NCBI GenBank assembly: GCA_964583615.1
Contig: CAZOWM010000001.1
Span: forward strand, 62,001 to 126,000
Length of the DNA stretch: 64,000 nucleotides
Direction: 5' to 3'
DNA from: CAZOWM01 sp964583615
GTDB taxonomy: Bacteria; Spirochaetota; B62-G9; DRHN01
Shown here: positions 35,854 to 45,863 of the stretch, piece after piece
Layout: every line of letters starts with the position of its first letter
Numbering within the stretch: the first letter of the stretch is position 1
Position numbers and translations under genes: made by a program
The notes under the pieces: generated by a model
What the model was told of the DNA's origin: nothing
Databases searched by the model: none
What the model saw: the letters and a program-made list of their open reading frames with translations, nothing else

Positions 35854-37689
35854 TCACCCGACCTTTTTGTCGGTACGATGAATCTTTTTTATATAGTAGA
35901 GAAGGCTAGTAATGTCTGCCGGTTTTACACCAGAGATCCTGGCCGCCTGCCCAAGTGACATCGGCCGGATCTTGTCGAGTTTTTCCCGCGCTTCGTAGGA
36001 TATCTCTTCAATCGAAAAATAGTCGATTCCATCAGGAACGCGCATGTTTTCCATTTTTTTGAATTGCTGTATCTTCTCGTTCTGGCGCTCGATGTAACCG
36101 CTGTACTTGACCTCAATATCAACTGATTTTTTCACAGAAGATTCGTATCCTCCTATCTCCTCATCCTCCCGTGCGAGGTCGCCGATTGAGATTCCCTTCT
36201 GCCTGAGAATCGCAAAGTAGGTTTTATTCCCCCTTCGCTTCTCTTCGAGTTTTTTCAAAAGCTCCTGGAACATCTCCTTTCTTTCACGCGCGCGGGCGTA
36301 CTCCCGTTCCCCCAAAAGCCCCACACGGTGTCCGTATTCCGCGAGCCTGAGGTCTGCGTTATCGTGCCTGAGGTTGAGCCGGTACTCCGCACTCGAAGTG
36401 AAGAGCCTGTACGGTTCCTCCGTGCCCTTGGTTATGAGATCGTCGATAAGCACGGCAATGTATGCTTCAGACCGGTCGAGAATGAGGGGAGGCTGATTTC
36501 GCATGGCACTCACTGCATTGATCCCTGCCATGATTCCCTGTGCGGCAGCCTCTTCGTACCCGCTCGTTCCGTTGATCTGACCCGCAAAATAAAGACCGCG
36601 TACTTTCTTCGTTTCCAGCGTCGCGTACAGCTCTGTGGGCGGGATAAAATCATACTCCACCGCATACCCGGGTTTCATGATATCCACTTCCTCGAGCCCC
36701 TTTACGGTTCTGAGAAAGGCAGTCTGGATCCGCTCGGGGAGACTCGAGGAGATCCCGTTGAGATACATCTCCTCTGTGTTCAGCCCTTCAGGTTCTATGA
36801 AGATCTGGTGTCTATCTCTCTGGGGAAACCGCATCACCTTATCCTCTATGCTTGGGCAGTAGCGGGGACCGACCCCCTTGATCTGTCCCGAGAAAAGCGG
36901 GGCCACACTGATGTTCTTCCTGATAATCTCATGGGTTTTTTCACTGGTGTAGGTAATGTAGCAGGGCACATTTTCTTGTAAGATTTTTTCTGTAGAAAAG
37001 GAGAAGGGCACGGGATGTTCATCTCCCTCCTGCTTTATCAGTACATCGAAGTTGATGCTCTTTCTGTTGACCCTGGCAGGAGTCCCTGTTTTCAGACGCC
37101 TGAGGGGAAACCCGAGATCGATGAGGCTCAGGCTGAGCCGCTCTGCTGACAGCTCACCTATTCTGCCTGCTTTTTCCGTGTATCTGCCGATATGGATAAG
37201 CCCCCTGAGAAATGTACCTGTAGTAATGATCACCTTTCGCGCATAAAACGTCTTTCCCCGTACGGTCTTTATGCCCCTTACCTCACCATTTTCTGTGAGG
37301 ACCTCCGCAGCAATGTCCTGTTTGAACTCGATGTTGGGCTCTCTTTCGATCACCCACTTCATTTCGAACTGGTACCCTTTTTTGTCAGCCTGTGCTCTGG
37401 GAGCGTGAACAGCGGGGCCCTTGTTCGTGTTGAGCATTCGAAACTGGATACCGTGCTTGTCGATGATCTTCGCCATTTCTCCGCCCAGCGCATCAATCTC
37501 ACGAACGAGCTGCCCCTTTGCGAGGCCGCCAATTGCCGGATTGCACGACATCTGAGCCGTAGTATCGAGGTTTATCGTCAGTAGCAGTGTGCGTGCCCCC
37601 ATGCGGGCGCACGCGAGAGAAGCCTCGCAACCCGCATGGCCTGCTCCTACCACAATAACATCGAACTGATCACTGTCTGAAATGTTCAT
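35854..37689 (-). CDS. mnmG: tRNA uridine-34 5-carboxymethylaminomethyl modification enzyme MnmG
   Basis: A 611-aa FAD enzyme (GidA) that with MnmE modifies the wobble uridine of several tRNAs. The FAD motif is [20 protein letters not shown], followed by the family signatures [20 protein letters not shown] and later [16 protein letters not shown]. The start at 37689 ([10 protein letters not shown]) places the FAD strand at the usual distance; the frame extends 18 codons upstream without homology. Its partner mnmE, normally just upstream, is not there: a 314-bp gap takes its place. Confidence 0.97.
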   Translation of the reverse strand: MNISDSDQFDVIVVGAGHAGCEASLACARMGARTLLLTINLDTTAQMSCNPAIGGLAKGQLVREIDALGGEMAKIIDKHGIQFRMLNTNKGPAVHAPRAQADKKGYQFEMKWVIEREPNIEFKQDIAAEVLTENGEVRGIKTVRGKTFYARKVIITTGTFLRGLIHIGRYTEKAGRIGELSAERLSLSLIDLGFPLRRLKTGTPARVNRKSINFDVLIKQEGDEHPVPFSFSTEKILQENVPCYITYTSEKTHEIIRKNISVAPLFSGQIKGVGPRYCPSIEDKVMRFPQRDRHQIFIEPEGLNTEEMYLNGISSSLPERIQTAFLRTVKGLEEVDIMKPGYAVEYDFIPPTELYATLETKKVRGLYFAGQINGTSGYEEAAAQGIMAGINAVSAMRNQPPLILDRSEAYIAVLIDDLITKGTEEPYRLFTSSAEYRLNLRHDNADLRLAEYGHRVGLLGEREYARARERKEMFQELLKKLEEKRRGNKTYFAILRQKGISIGDLAREDEEIGGYESSVKKSVDIEVKYSGYIERQNEKIQQFKKMENMRVPDGIDYFSIEEISYEAREKLDKIRPMSLGQAARISGVKPADITSLLYYIKKIHRTDKKVG

Positions 37690-38003
37690 AATCTCATAAA
37701 AAATACATGCAATCTGAGGAAAAAAGAAAGGAAAAATCATCACCTTCTATCGCATAGGGGAGGGATGTCGGCGCAACCGGTGTATTTGATCCCCGCTCAG
37801 AAGGCCGTGTGCTTCGATTCAAAAGAGAGGGAACCCGTATTTTTAATCTCCTGACAAAAACCAAGTGGAACATTTTCGGAGAAGCAGTCGGTGGACCGAT
37901 GGTGGGCACGAAACTAGAACCCGTTGTTCATCTTGACAACTTCTGGTTCGCATAGGCTGCATTCAAACCGGATACGGTTGTGCATGGAAAATAAGAGTGC
38001 GCT
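37690..38003. other. Non-coding gap where mnmE usually lies
   Basis: A 314-bp stretch between jag and mnmG. Short frames exist on both strands but none resembles a known protein, including MnmE, and codon use looks random. No hairpin terminator stands out. It probably contains the mnmG promoter and may be what is left after loss or relocation of mnmE. Confidence 0.5.
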
Positions 38004-38630
38004 TCATCTTCGTCTTTTCAGGTATATCTTCACCTTTTTCAGTCTCCCGTTTCCTTCACTCTTGGTGAGAATATCGGGATCATTCTGCAGAGCCATGTGG
38101 ATAATCCGCCGTTCAAAAGGGTTCATGGGTTCGAGCATCTGCGATTTGTTGGTTTTCTTTACTTTCTTCGCAACCTTGAACGCCAGTTCCCTCAGAGTGG
38201 CCTCCCGCTTGTCCCTGTAGTTCTCGATGTCGAGAACAACCTTCTTCCAGTTTTCCTTGTCCTTGTTGACCACAATATTGGTAAGAAGCTGCAAGGATTC
38301 GAGTGTTTTCCCACGCTTTCCGATAATCAGTCCTGCACTGTCTGAAATGATTTCAACGTAGAGCTTGTCCACTTCCTCATAGGTCTCGATGGATACATCC
38401 ACTCCTATGGTTAAAAATAATCCTTTTAAAAACGATTCGACTTTTTGCGTGAGCGCCTCTTCGATGTCCTCAAGATACACCCTGATCTTTACAAGATTTC
38501 CAAAACTGAAAAATTTCGCCTTTTCAGTGATGACCTCGATTTTCAACTTTTCGCTGTCCACGCCGAGGTCCTCCGTTGCCTTCTTGATCGCGTCCTTTTC
38601 AGTTCTTCCTTCATATTCCCTTATTACCAT
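38004..38630 (-). CDS. jag: RNA-binding protein KhpB (Jag/SpoIIIJ-associated)
   Basis: A 208-aa RNA-binding protein with the three expected domains. The Jag N-terminal domain has EGRTEKDAIKKATEDLGV and KFFSFGNLVKIRVYL; the KH domain has the loop IIGKRGKTLESLQLL; the R3H domain has EPMNPFERRIIHMALQND, with the RxxxH pattern. It partners with KhpA in other bacteria to bind mRNAs and affects cell-envelope growth. It lies 26 nt after yidC in the conserved rpmH-rnpA-yidD-yidC-jag order. Confidence 0.96.
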   Translation of the reverse strand: MVIREYEGRTEKDAIKKATEDLGVDSEKLKIEVITEKAKFFSFGNLVKIRVYLEDIEEALTQKVESFLKGLFLTIGVDVSIETYEEVDKLYVEIISDSAGLIIGKRGKTLESLQLLTNIVVNKDKENWKKVVLDIENYRDKREATLRELAFKVAKKVKKTNKSQMLEPMNPFERRIIHMALQNDPDILTKSEGNGRLKKVKIYLKRRR

Positions 38631-38656
38631 TTATCTTCACCTCCAATAGTGCACTA

Positions 38657-40426
38657 TCACTTTCTTTTTTTTGAGCGGTTTTTTACAGGTGCATTCTCAA
38701 CAATAAGTTTCTTTTTTTTCTTGATATTGTAATCAATATAATACTGCTGCCCGATCGTGAGTATATTCTGAATCGTCCAGTACAGTACCAGACCCGACGG
38801 CATGTTCCAGAAAATGAAGAAAAAGACGATCGGGAAGAGATAGGTCATCATCTTCCCCTGCTGGGCTGACTGGTCCCCGGATGTAAGTTTTGACTGAAGA
38901 AGTGTTGTCGCGGTCATGATAAACGGCAAAACATTGATGTCTGTGTATCCCTGGCTCCCAAGCTTGTACCCGAGGAGCGGAATCGAAGCTTTGATCGTTG
39001 CCACCGTATCGGGAAGCGAAAGATCTTTTATCCAGAGAAATGACTCGTTTCTCAGCTCCACCATTCCGGATAAAAGGGTGTAGAGCGCATAAAAGATGGG
39101 AAGCTGCAGAAGCATGGGCAAACACCCTCCCATGGGATTGATCTTTTCCTTCCTGTAGAGCGCCTGTATCTCCTTGTTCATCTGTTGCTGGTTGCTTTTG
39201 TACCTCTCCCGTATTTCCGTGATCTTCGGCTGCAGAGCGCTCATCCTCCGCATTGACTGAAAGCTCTTGTGGGTGAGCGGGTGCAGGATGATCTTGATCA
39301 CGACGGTCATTAGGATGATTGCGAGTCCGTAATTCTTCGTAAATGAGTAAAAGGCTTTGATCATGAATTCGAGAAAAATAACGATCGGTTTCAGTACCCG
39401 GCCGCTCATGACAGATTCAAAATTATTGCCGTACTGTCTGAGAAGTTTTCGCTGTTTCGGCCCTGCATAGATCTTGAAGGTGTCCTCGAACTCCTCACCC
39501 TTAAAGTATGGATGAGAGACCCCGAAAAAGTACTTCCCCTGGGTTCTTTGATCAAAGGAGTAGATGTAATTCTTCATATCCGGGAGAACACCGATAAAAA
39601 AGTACCTGTTTGTCACTCCGACCCAGTCGATGATTCTCGAAATTTCTAAGTAACGGGACTCTCCTCTGCGAAGCGAACATCCTGCGGCCCCCCTCAAGAC
39701 CTTTCGTAAATGCCCGTTTTCGTGATACCCCTGCGTGGTGATGTTATATCTGTTCCTTATCACGCTGATCGGTCCGAGTACAGGACCCCATGCCAGAGTG
39801 TACGCAATACTGTCGTTGTTCAAATACACGTCCTCTTCTTCACGGGAGCTCATTTTGATCTTGAGGTCGAACATGTATTCGTTTTCCTCAAAAACATAGG
39901 TCTTGGAAAAACGGAAGGTCTTTCCGTTTTCGTCCTGAAAATCTCTGTAGAAGGTGTACGCGGTGTCGGATATTTTCTCCACCGTGTACAGTGTTCTGTC
40001 TCCGAGAGGGGTGTTTCTCAGCCGGTCAAAATGGACTTCAAAAGGACGAATATCATCATTGTCGTATTCCACGAGCTCAACAGGTGCATCGTTCCGGTCG
40101 AGGTATTCTTTCAATCTGAAGCTGATGATCGATGCGCCTTCATTCGATATTTCCACGGAATAGACATTCGTCTCAATTGACACAACCGCTGATTCAACAA
40201 TCGTTTCATCAACAGCAGCGATCTCACGGGGTTCGCCGGGTTTTTCTTCAGTTTCGGCACCGCTGACCTCTGCTGCAGCTTCCTCCACTGGTTTTTGCTG
40301 CTCCTCGAGCGTCTCCTCTTTCACCTCAGCGCTTCTTTCTTCAAGGCGCGGCCGGAGAAAGAAAAACTGAAAAACAAGCACGATCAAAAAAATAACAACA
40401 ACAGCGATGATTGTATTTTTATCCAT
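38657..40426 (-). CDS. yidC: Membrane protein insertase YidC
   Basis: A 589-aa YidC of the Gram-negative type, inserting proteins in the inner membrane alone or with SecYEG. An N-terminal membrane anchor (about 6-28) is followed by a Glu-rich linker and the large periplasmic P1 beta domain (about 75-345). The conserved insertase core begins near FMIKAFYSFTKNYGLAIILM and includes the coiled cytoplasmic loop QSMRRMSALQPKITEIRERY and PMGGCLPMLLQLPIFYALYT. The C-terminus is Lys-rich. The large P1 domain supports a two-membrane cell envelope. Confidence 0.97.
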   Translation of the reverse strand: MDKNTIIAVVVIFLIVLVFQFFFLRPRLEERSAEVKEETLEEQQKPVEEAAAEVSGAETEEKPGEPREIAAVDETIVESAVVSIETNVYSVEISNEGASIISFRLKEYLDRNDAPVELVEYDNDDIRPFEVHFDRLRNTPLGDRTLYTVEKISDTAYTFYRDFQDENGKTFRFSKTYVFEENEYMFDLKIKMSSREEEDVYLNNDSIAYTLAWGPVLGPISVIRNRYNITTQGYHENGHLRKVLRGAAGCSLRRGESRYLEISRIIDWVGVTNRYFFIGVLPDMKNYIYSFDQRTQGKYFFGVSHPYFKGEEFEDTFKIYAGPKQRKLLRQYGNNFESVMSGRVLKPIVIFLEFMIKAFYSFTKNYGLAIILMTVVIKIILHPLTHKSFQSMRRMSALQPKITEIRERYKSNQQQMNKEIQALYRKEKINPMGGCLPMLLQLPIFYALYTLLSGMVELRNESFLWIKDLSLPDTVATIKASIPLLGYKLGSQGYTDINVLPFIMTATTLLQSKLTSGDQSAQQGKMMTYLFPIVFFFIFWNMPSGLVLYWTIQNILTIGQQYYIDYNIKKKKKLIVENAPVKNRSKKRK

Positions 40427-40507
40427 TTTCCCACCTAGTCATATGTGGAGTAGTTGTGCGGGGAACGAAGATACAGAACACTGCCGTGAGCCCGTCTTCA
40501 CCCTTTT

Positions 40508-40756
40508 TTAGGGGACAGGATCATACCCGCCCTTGTGAAAAGGAGTACACCTCAGTATCCGTTTCAAAGACAAAAACCCGCCTTTCAGCACCCCGTATTT
40601 TCTAATTGCATTGACCGCATAGTGCGAGCACGTAGGAGTGTATATACATGATGAAGGGAAAATCGGAGATAGAGCCTTTTGATATGCCCTTATTATGACT
40701 ATCGGGATGGTACGAAAACCACCTGAATGATCACGATTTCTCTTGCTATTCTCCAT
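40508..40756 (-). CDS. yidD: Membrane protein insertion efficiency factor YidD
   Basis: An 82-aa YidD with the family pattern [38 protein letters not shown] and the C-terminal [14 protein letters not shown]. YidD is a small membrane-associated protein that helps YidC-dependent insertion. It lies 13 nt after rnpA and 81 nt before yidC, in the conserved order. The three Cys of the family are present. Confidence 0.95.
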   Translation of the reverse strand: MENSKRNRDHSGGFRTIPIVIIRAYQKALSPIFPSSCIYTPTCSHYAVNAIRKYGVLKGGFLSLKRILRCTPFHKGGYDPVP

Positions 40757-40768
40757 TCATGAAATTGT

Positions 40769-41173
40769 TCAAGAAAGAGAATTACGAAAAAAGCGATGAA
40801 ACAATATACAAAGCTGCTCATAACTTCCCAGAAAGTTCACTGTCCGCTTTTTGATAACAATGAATATGTCGTTCCCCTTTTCAAACCACCGTTTTTCGCG
40901 CCGAAAGAATTCTCTACAGAGCCGTTTTTCGTAGTTCCTGACCGCAGCATTTCCAACCTTTTTGCTTATCGATAGAGCAAATCGAACGAGATTCAGATTT
41001 GTGTGAACAACTATCAAAGTATACTGATGAGAATAATACCTTCTACCCTGCTGAATTAAACGCTGAAAATCCTCTTTCTTGTGTATCCTCTCCTTTCTAT
41101 TAATTTTCTCCCGCTGCTCTCCGGGCACCAATGCAGTGAATTGTTCCCTGCGTTCGTTCCCTTTCATTATCAT
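40769..41173 (-). CDS. rnpA: Ribonuclease P protein component
   Basis: A 134-aa RNase P protein subunit, which binds RNase P RNA and helps process pre-tRNA 5' ends. Core features are RIHKKEDFQRLIQQGRRYYS, the beta strand HTNLNLVRFALSISKKVGNA, and the RNA-binding helix AAVRNYEKRLCREFFR, where the usual RNRxKR reads RNYEKR. About 25 N-terminal residues precede the family start, so initiation at an internal codon is possible. It lies 18 nt after rpmH. Confidence 0.93.
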   Translation of the reverse strand: MIMKGNERREQFTALVPGEQREKINRKERIHKKEDFQRLIQQGRRYYSHQYTLIVVHTNLNLVRFALSISKKVGNAAVRNYEKRLCREFFRREKRWFEKGNDIFIVIKKRTVNFLGSYEQLCILFHRFFRNSLS

Positions 41174-41191
41174 ACATGGGTAAAACCCGTA

Positions 41192-41338
41192 TTATGCCTC
41201 GTCTGCAACAGTCAGCCGCTTTCTGCCTTTTTTTCTTCTCCGTTTGAGAATAGCCCTCCCGTTCTTTGTACGCATTTTATTGCGAAAACCGAACATGCGG
41301 TTTCTCTTTATTTTGCTCGGCTGATAGGTTCTTTTCAT
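41192..41338 (-). CDS. rpmH: 50S ribosomal protein L34
   Basis: A 48-aa L34 with the invariant [20 protein letters not shown] start and the basic [16 protein letters not shown] end. AGAAGGATC provides the ribosome site. The frame is open upstream for 16 codons without meaning. It marks the boundary at which gene direction reverses toward dnaA. Confidence 0.98.
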   Translation of the reverse strand: MKRTYQPSKIKRNRMFGFRNKMRTKNGRAILKRRRKKGRKRLTVADEA

Positions 41339-41839
41339 TAAACAGATCCTTCTCTGTTCCAGTAAATACAGGATAAAAATACCCATCCATTGACATATGT
41401 GTCAAGAAAAATCATTTTTTTCATTTTTTAATTGATTATATTTTTATAATTGGTTACAATAATCAACTGCTGGGGAGTTAAAATCACGAACACTTTCACT
41501 CCTGTTAACAACTTGTGGATAGTTAGAACACTTATTTCCCGAACACTGTAACTTATTATTTATAAGATAATTATAAAATGAAAAATCGTGGTTTTTTCTA
41601 TTGATGTATCACCAGGATTGTAACTTTTACTATTGTAAGAGTTAACACGTTATTTGAAATAAATTATACATAAGAACGAATATTTTTTAAGACACAGCAA
41701 AGAAAACGTATAATTTTTTTTCTGCTGTTCTCAACAATGAAAAAAGCACAATGTGTAAAACCTGTTGATAAACTATTAAATTATTGTATCTCATTGAGTA
41801 ACATGCTCAGATTTCATCGGAAAGGAAGCAGAAAACATT
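41339..41839. other. Probable oriC region upstream of dnaA
   Basis: This 501-bp AT-rich gap separates rpmH (leftward) and dnaA (rightward), the switch point of gene polarity. TGTGGATAG (41514-41522) is one mismatch from a DnaA box and TGTTGATAA (41763-41771) is another variant. On the minus strand TTGACA (complement of 41400-41405) with TATTTT 18 bp downstream would serve rpmH. No small gene is seen. Together with the dnaA-dnaN gap it could form a bipartite origin. Confidence 0.75.
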
Positions 41840-43180
41840 ATGTTTGAAAATATATGGAATGAAGCACTGAATGTAATCTCCCTCGAAGTCTCATATCAGG
41901 AGTACAACACGTGGTTCAACCAGATGCGCTACCTGAGCTCCGATGACAAAAGTGTAACAATTGCAGTCCCCTCAAAGCTGGTAAAAGACATCGTCATGGA
42001 AAGATATCAGAAGGTGATCAGCAGCAAGATGAACACTCTTATCGGAAAGGACGTTGAGCTCAAGATAAAGGTCGACTCCTCCATCTCATCAAAGGGTGAA
42101 AAAAGCAAGAAGGACGAAGGAAAAATGAAACCCGATACAGTGAATGCGAGATCTTTGATGTTCAACGTCAAGTACACCTTTGACAAATTCGTGGTTGGAG
42201 ACAGCAACGATCTTGCTGCTGCTGCTGCAAAAAAAATCGCAGAAAACCCCGGTAAATACTGGAATCCTTTCTTTGTGTACGGAGGAGTGGGCCTGGGAAA
42301 GACTCACCTTCTCCATGCGATCGGACACACAATTGTAAAAAACTTCATAGAAATGAAGATTCTCTACATTACCGGTGAAAGCTTCATAAACGATTACATC
42401 ACATCTATCCAGAAGGGAACGATGAACAGCTTCAGAATAAAATACAGAAACTCCGACCTTCTTTTGATAGATGATGTACATTCCATTCAGGGAAAAGAAG
42501 GAACGATGGAGGAACTCTTTCATACCTTCAATACTCTCTATGCAGCAAAGAAACAGATGGTCTTTACAAGTGACAGGCCTCCGAAAGAGCTGAAAAAGCT
42601 CGAGGACCGGTTGCGCAGCAGATTTGAGTGGGGACTCACTGCCGATATTCAACCTCCAAATTTCGAAATGAGAGAGTCCATTCTCAGGCAAAAAGTGCAG
42701 GAAGAAAAGTATGAAGTACCGGAAAACGTGATCAGGTTTATTGCGGAAAACTTCACGTGGAACATCAGAGAGCTCGAGTCCGCACTCTATAAGCTCTTCG
42801 CCTACCACGATCTCGTTCATGAGGAGATTACACTCGAACTTGCAAAAAAGGCGTTAAAAGACATGATTTCCGTAAAAAGTGTGGAGGATATATCGATCGA
42901 TCTCATACAAAAAAAAGTTGCAAATGCCTTTAATATCAGTTTTTCCGACATGAAAGGGAAAAAACGAGTGAAAAACATTGCGCTCCCGCGCCAGGTTGCG
43001 ATGTTTATCGCTCGAAACCTCACAGAGTACTCGACAACGGAAATCGGAAACGAGTTCGGAGGGAAAGACCATTCAACAGTGATCCATGCGGTTTCCAAAA
43101 TCGGCGATAAGTGCGAAACTGACGAGGTGTTTAAAGCGAAAGTAGACAAAATTCTAAAGGACATCAAAGAAAATCCTTGA
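41840..43180 (+). CDS. dnaA: Chromosomal replication initiator protein DnaA
   Basis: A 446-aa initiator. Domain I is about 1-75, domain II a Lys/Ser-rich linker about 80-103, domain III the AAA+ module with Walker A GGVGLGKT (148-155) and Walker B LLLIDDVH (207-214), and domain IV the DNA-binding helix-turn-helix with EFGGKDHSTVIHAVSKIGDK near the C-terminus. AAAGGAAG precedes the ATG. It opens the origin at DnaA boxes and heads the rightward replication-gene cluster. Confidence 0.98.
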   Translation: MFENIWNEALNVISLEVSYQEYNTWFNQMRYLSSDDKSVTIAVPSKLVKDIVMERYQKVISSKMNTLIGKDVELKIKVDSSISSKGEKSKKDEGKMKPDTVNARSLMFNVKYTFDKFVVGDSNDLAAAAAKKIAENPGKYWNPFFVYGGVGLGKTHLLHAIGHTIVKNFIEMKILYITGESFINDYITSIQKGTMNSFRIKYRNSDLLLIDDVHSIQGKEGTMEELFHTFNTLYAAKKQMVFTSDRPPKELKKLEDRLRSRFEWGLTADIQPPNFEMRESILRQKVQEEKYEVPENVIRFIAENFTWNIRELESALYKLFAYHDLVHEEITLELAKKALKDMISVKSVEDISIDLIQKKVANAFNISFSDMKGKKRVKNIALPRQVAMFIARNLTEYSTTEIGNEFGGKDHSTVIHAVSKIGDKCETDEVFKAKVDKILKDIKENP

Positions 43181-43309
43181 TTCTGGACAATATGTGATAT
43201 GTCTGTGAACGGGGTGTTTAAAAGTGACTGTTCCATTCGGAAAAAGATGTTTAAAACCTGTGGGAGAGTACGACAAATTTGAACAGGAAAATCACTCCCA
43301 GATTTCTGT

Positions 43310-43430
43310 TGTGAATAACCGTCAATTTATCAATATATGAAAAATCTCCATAAATCGTGCTGAAAGTGCAGATTATGGAAACATACACAATTTCAACAGT
43401 ACTACTACTACTACTATTTATATTAATAAA
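43310..43430 (+). other. Candidate origin-unwinding element with DnaA-trio-like (CTA)5 repeat
   Basis: TGTGAATAA (43310-43318) is the complement of TTATTCACA, fitting the DnaA-box consensus TTATNCACA. A weaker box-like ACATACACA lies at 43381-43389. Twelve bases later (CTA)5 runs from 43402 to 43416, followed by TTTATATTAATAAAA. In Bacillus subtilis the unwinding site in the dnaA-dnaN gap has the same order: DnaA boxes, a short spacer, CTA/TTA trios, then an AT-rich stretch. Function here is inference from that pattern. Confidence 0.5.
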
Positions 43431-43442
43431 AGGAACAGCACT

Positions 43443-44579
43443 ATGAACATCATATACCCAAAGAACAAATTACTTAAATACCTCTCCTATACGGATACTA
43501 TCTCAAGCTCTAAAACAACCATCCCGGTACTTTCGAATGTCCTCATTACTGCAGAGGAAAATACGATCTCACTGAATTCATCGAATCTCGAAACAGGAAT
43601 TCGCATTGTGGACGATGCCGAGGTGAAGGAACAGGGGGCACTTGCGGTAAACGGAAAGAAACTCAATAGTATCATCAGAGAGCTCCCGGACAGTGATGTG
43701 AGTCTTTCAACCGATGAGCACAACCGAATGACGATACAGAGTACAAGCTCTGATATCAAGGCACGTTTTGTCATTGCGGGGCTCCCGAGGGAGGATTTTC
43801 CTGATATTAAAACGGAGCCTGAAGGCGAATACCTGCAGCTGAATGCGGAAGAGTTTAAAAAGATGATCAAAAAAGTTGTCTTTTCTATTTCCACTGACGA
43901 AAACAAATATTCTCTTACGGGAGTCTTCCTTGAAAAAGATGACGATAAGATCAATATGGTTGCCACGGACGGAAAGCGGCTCTCACTCGTATCAAAAACC
44001 CTGGAAGAGCTGGAGATTGCGCAGGAAGCGATTCACATACCTCATGACGGAATTATTATTCCGAAGATCGTCCTGTCGGAAATTATACGCTACTCCTTTG
44101 AGAACGGCAAGATGGACATGGGATTTAGTAAAAACCAGATATTTTTCTCATACGACAACATCCATCTCACCTCGAACCTCATAGAAGGAAAGTTTCCTGA
44201 GTATAAGAAGATAATCCCGGATGAGAGGGTTACATTTTTTCTCTCCGACAAGATCCTTTTGTTCAATGCAATACGAAGAGTAGCAGTGCTTGTTGATGAA
44301 AGTTACAATCAGATCAAGCTGAGCATTCTGAAAAATAAGCTGTTGATTTCCTCGAAAAATCCTACTATGGGCGGTGCAGTCGAGGAGATAGCCGTTGAAT
44401 ACGATGGAGAGGAAATCGATATAGCGTTGAACTATCTTTACCTCATCGACTGCCTGAAGGAGATAAGCTCCGAAACGGTAAGGATCGATTTTGAAAACGC
44501 CGAACGAGTCGTTACAGTACGCGGGAAAGACGACACGAATTATATCAACCTGATTATGCCGATGAAGATAAATCTCTAG
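43443..44579 (+). CDS. dnaN: DNA polymerase III beta subunit (sliding clamp)
   Basis: A 378-aa sliding clamp. The three-domain clamp fold is indicated by FVIAGLPREDFPDIKTEPEG in the first domain, YSLTGVFLEKDDDKINMVAT and DGKRLSLVSK in the second, and a final motif DDTNYINLIMPMKI, the usual clamp C-terminus. AAAAGGA precedes the start. It follows dnaA, as in most bacteria. Confidence 0.98.
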   Translation: MNIIYPKNKLLKYLSYTDTISSSKTTIPVLSNVLITAEENTISLNSSNLETGIRIVDDAEVKEQGALAVNGKKLNSIIRELPDSDVSLSTDEHNRMTIQSTSSDIKARFVIAGLPREDFPDIKTEPEGEYLQLNAEEFKKMIKKVVFSISTDENKYSLTGVFLEKDDDKINMVATDGKRLSLVSKTLEELEIAQEAIHIPHDGIIIPKIVLSEIIRYSFENGKMDMGFSKNQIFFSYDNIHLTSNLIEGKFPEYKKIIPDERVTFFLSDKILLFNAIRRVAVLVDESYNQIKLSILKNKLLISSKNPTMGGAVEEIAVEYDGEEIDIALNYLYLIDCLKEISSETVRIDFENAERVVTVRGKDDTNYINLIMPMKINL

Positions 44580-44701
44580 TTCCAGCCTCCCAGTAGGGCG
44601 CCGGCATTTCGTGCACTCATACTCCGGTGAGAGAACCATAGAATATGTACACGTGCGCATCGTATGTTCGTGTTGTAACGGTTCAGTGAAGGTTGTCACC
44701 T

Positions 44702-45811
44702 TTGTATCTTAACTCGCTTTATTTGAATGATTTCAGAAACTATAAGGAACTCGCCGTACACTTTTACAGTGGAACAAATCTCATTCTCGGTCCCAACGGA
44801 GAGGGAAAGTCCAATATTATCGAGGCAGTTTACATGCTTTCCACTTCCAAATCATTCCGAGACGCACAGGACCAGCACATTACCCGGTGGGGACAAAATG
44901 GATACCGAGTGAGGGGAGAATTCTCCTCAGACGACCGTACGTATGAGATTGGTCTGGAGTACACGGGGAGCAATAAGGTTCTGTCGGTCAATGGAACACA
45001 TGAGAGAAAAATATCTAATATTATCGGATATATATACTGTGTGCTCTTTATTTTCGATGACATCTATCTCATTAACGGCCCCCCTCTGACCAGAAGAAAT
45101 TACCTCGATTTGATTCTCTCGACTTCCGATCCTCTCTATTTTCGGGTGTTGAGAAATTATCTCACCGTTGTGAAACACAAAAACAGGTACCTGAAGGAAG
45201 CCGGAGAGATAGACTGGAACCTCGTCTTTACATGGAATGAACAGCTCGTTGAATCGGGATCATACCTCATACAGCAGAGGTGGCTCATTCTTGAGTTTAT
45301 AAATGCCTATCTTGAGCGAACGGTTGGAGAAAGAAATGACCTGTTTTTTCCTTTCAGGCTGAAATACAAATCAAATGTTGTGGATGAGACCGGCATGCGG
45401 GATAGAGAGGAAATCAGAGAACTTTTCTCGAAAAAGCTGAAAAAAGGCCGGGTCGCGGAAGTCAAAGCGCGTACAGCGCTGTACGGCCCGCACAGAGATG
45501 ATTTTCTCTTTACAGATCGCGCGTTTGCGGTTCGACACTTCGGCTCTGTCGGTGAGGCGAGACTTTCCACCATACTTCTCAAACTGGCACAAAGTGAGTT
45601 TTTCAAACAGAAGAAAAGTGTCATTCCGATTCTTCTCATCGACGATATTCTGCTCGAACTCGACATGAAAAACATGGAAAAGGTTCTTTCGTTTTTCGAC
45701 ACTGACTCACAGAAAATCATTACCACAACGGAGAAAAAAAAGCTTCCTGAAATTTTTTCTTCTGACCGGGTGTTTACTATAGGGAAAAACGGACAGATTT
45801 CATGCTCGTAA
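44702..45811 (+). CDS. recF: DNA replication and repair protein RecF
   Basis: A 369-aa SMC-like ATPase that loads RecA at single-stranded gaps. Walker A is LILGPNGEGKSNIIEAVYML, the central Arg-finger region is intact and the C-terminal ABC signature/Walker B segment is EARLSTILLKLAQSEFF then IPILLIDDILLELD. The TTG at 44702 is chosen because GAAGG lies nine bases before it and the protein then opens with the family start LYLNSLYLNDFRNYKEL; a TTG at 44693 is the alternative. No ATG suits. It is the third gene of the origin cluster. Confidence 0.95.
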   Translation: MYLNSLYLNDFRNYKELAVHFYSGTNLILGPNGEGKSNIIEAVYMLSTSKSFRDAQDQHITRWGQNGYRVRGEFSSDDRTYEIGLEYTGSNKVLSVNGTHERKISNIIGYIYCVLFIFDDIYLINGPPLTRRNYLDLILSTSDPLYFRVLRNYLTVVKHKNRYLKEAGEIDWNLVFTWNEQLVESGSYLIQQRWLILEFINAYLERTVGERNDLFFPFRLKYKSNVVDETGMRDREEIRELFSKKLKKGRVAEVKARTALYGPHRDDFLFTDRAFAVRHFGSVGEARLSTILLKLAQSEFFKQKKSVIPILLIDDILLELDMKNMEKVLSFFDTDSQKIITTTEKKKLPEIFSSDRVFTIGKNGQISCS

Positions 45812-45863
45812 CCTGGCACTGTCATAAAGTTCGCAGCAGAAAAAAGTGTGGGTTGGAGAAAAC

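Noticed and set aside
42089..42820. A 243-codon minus-strand frame inside dnaA
   Set aside because: Antisense shadow of a certain gene, without ribosome site or motifs.
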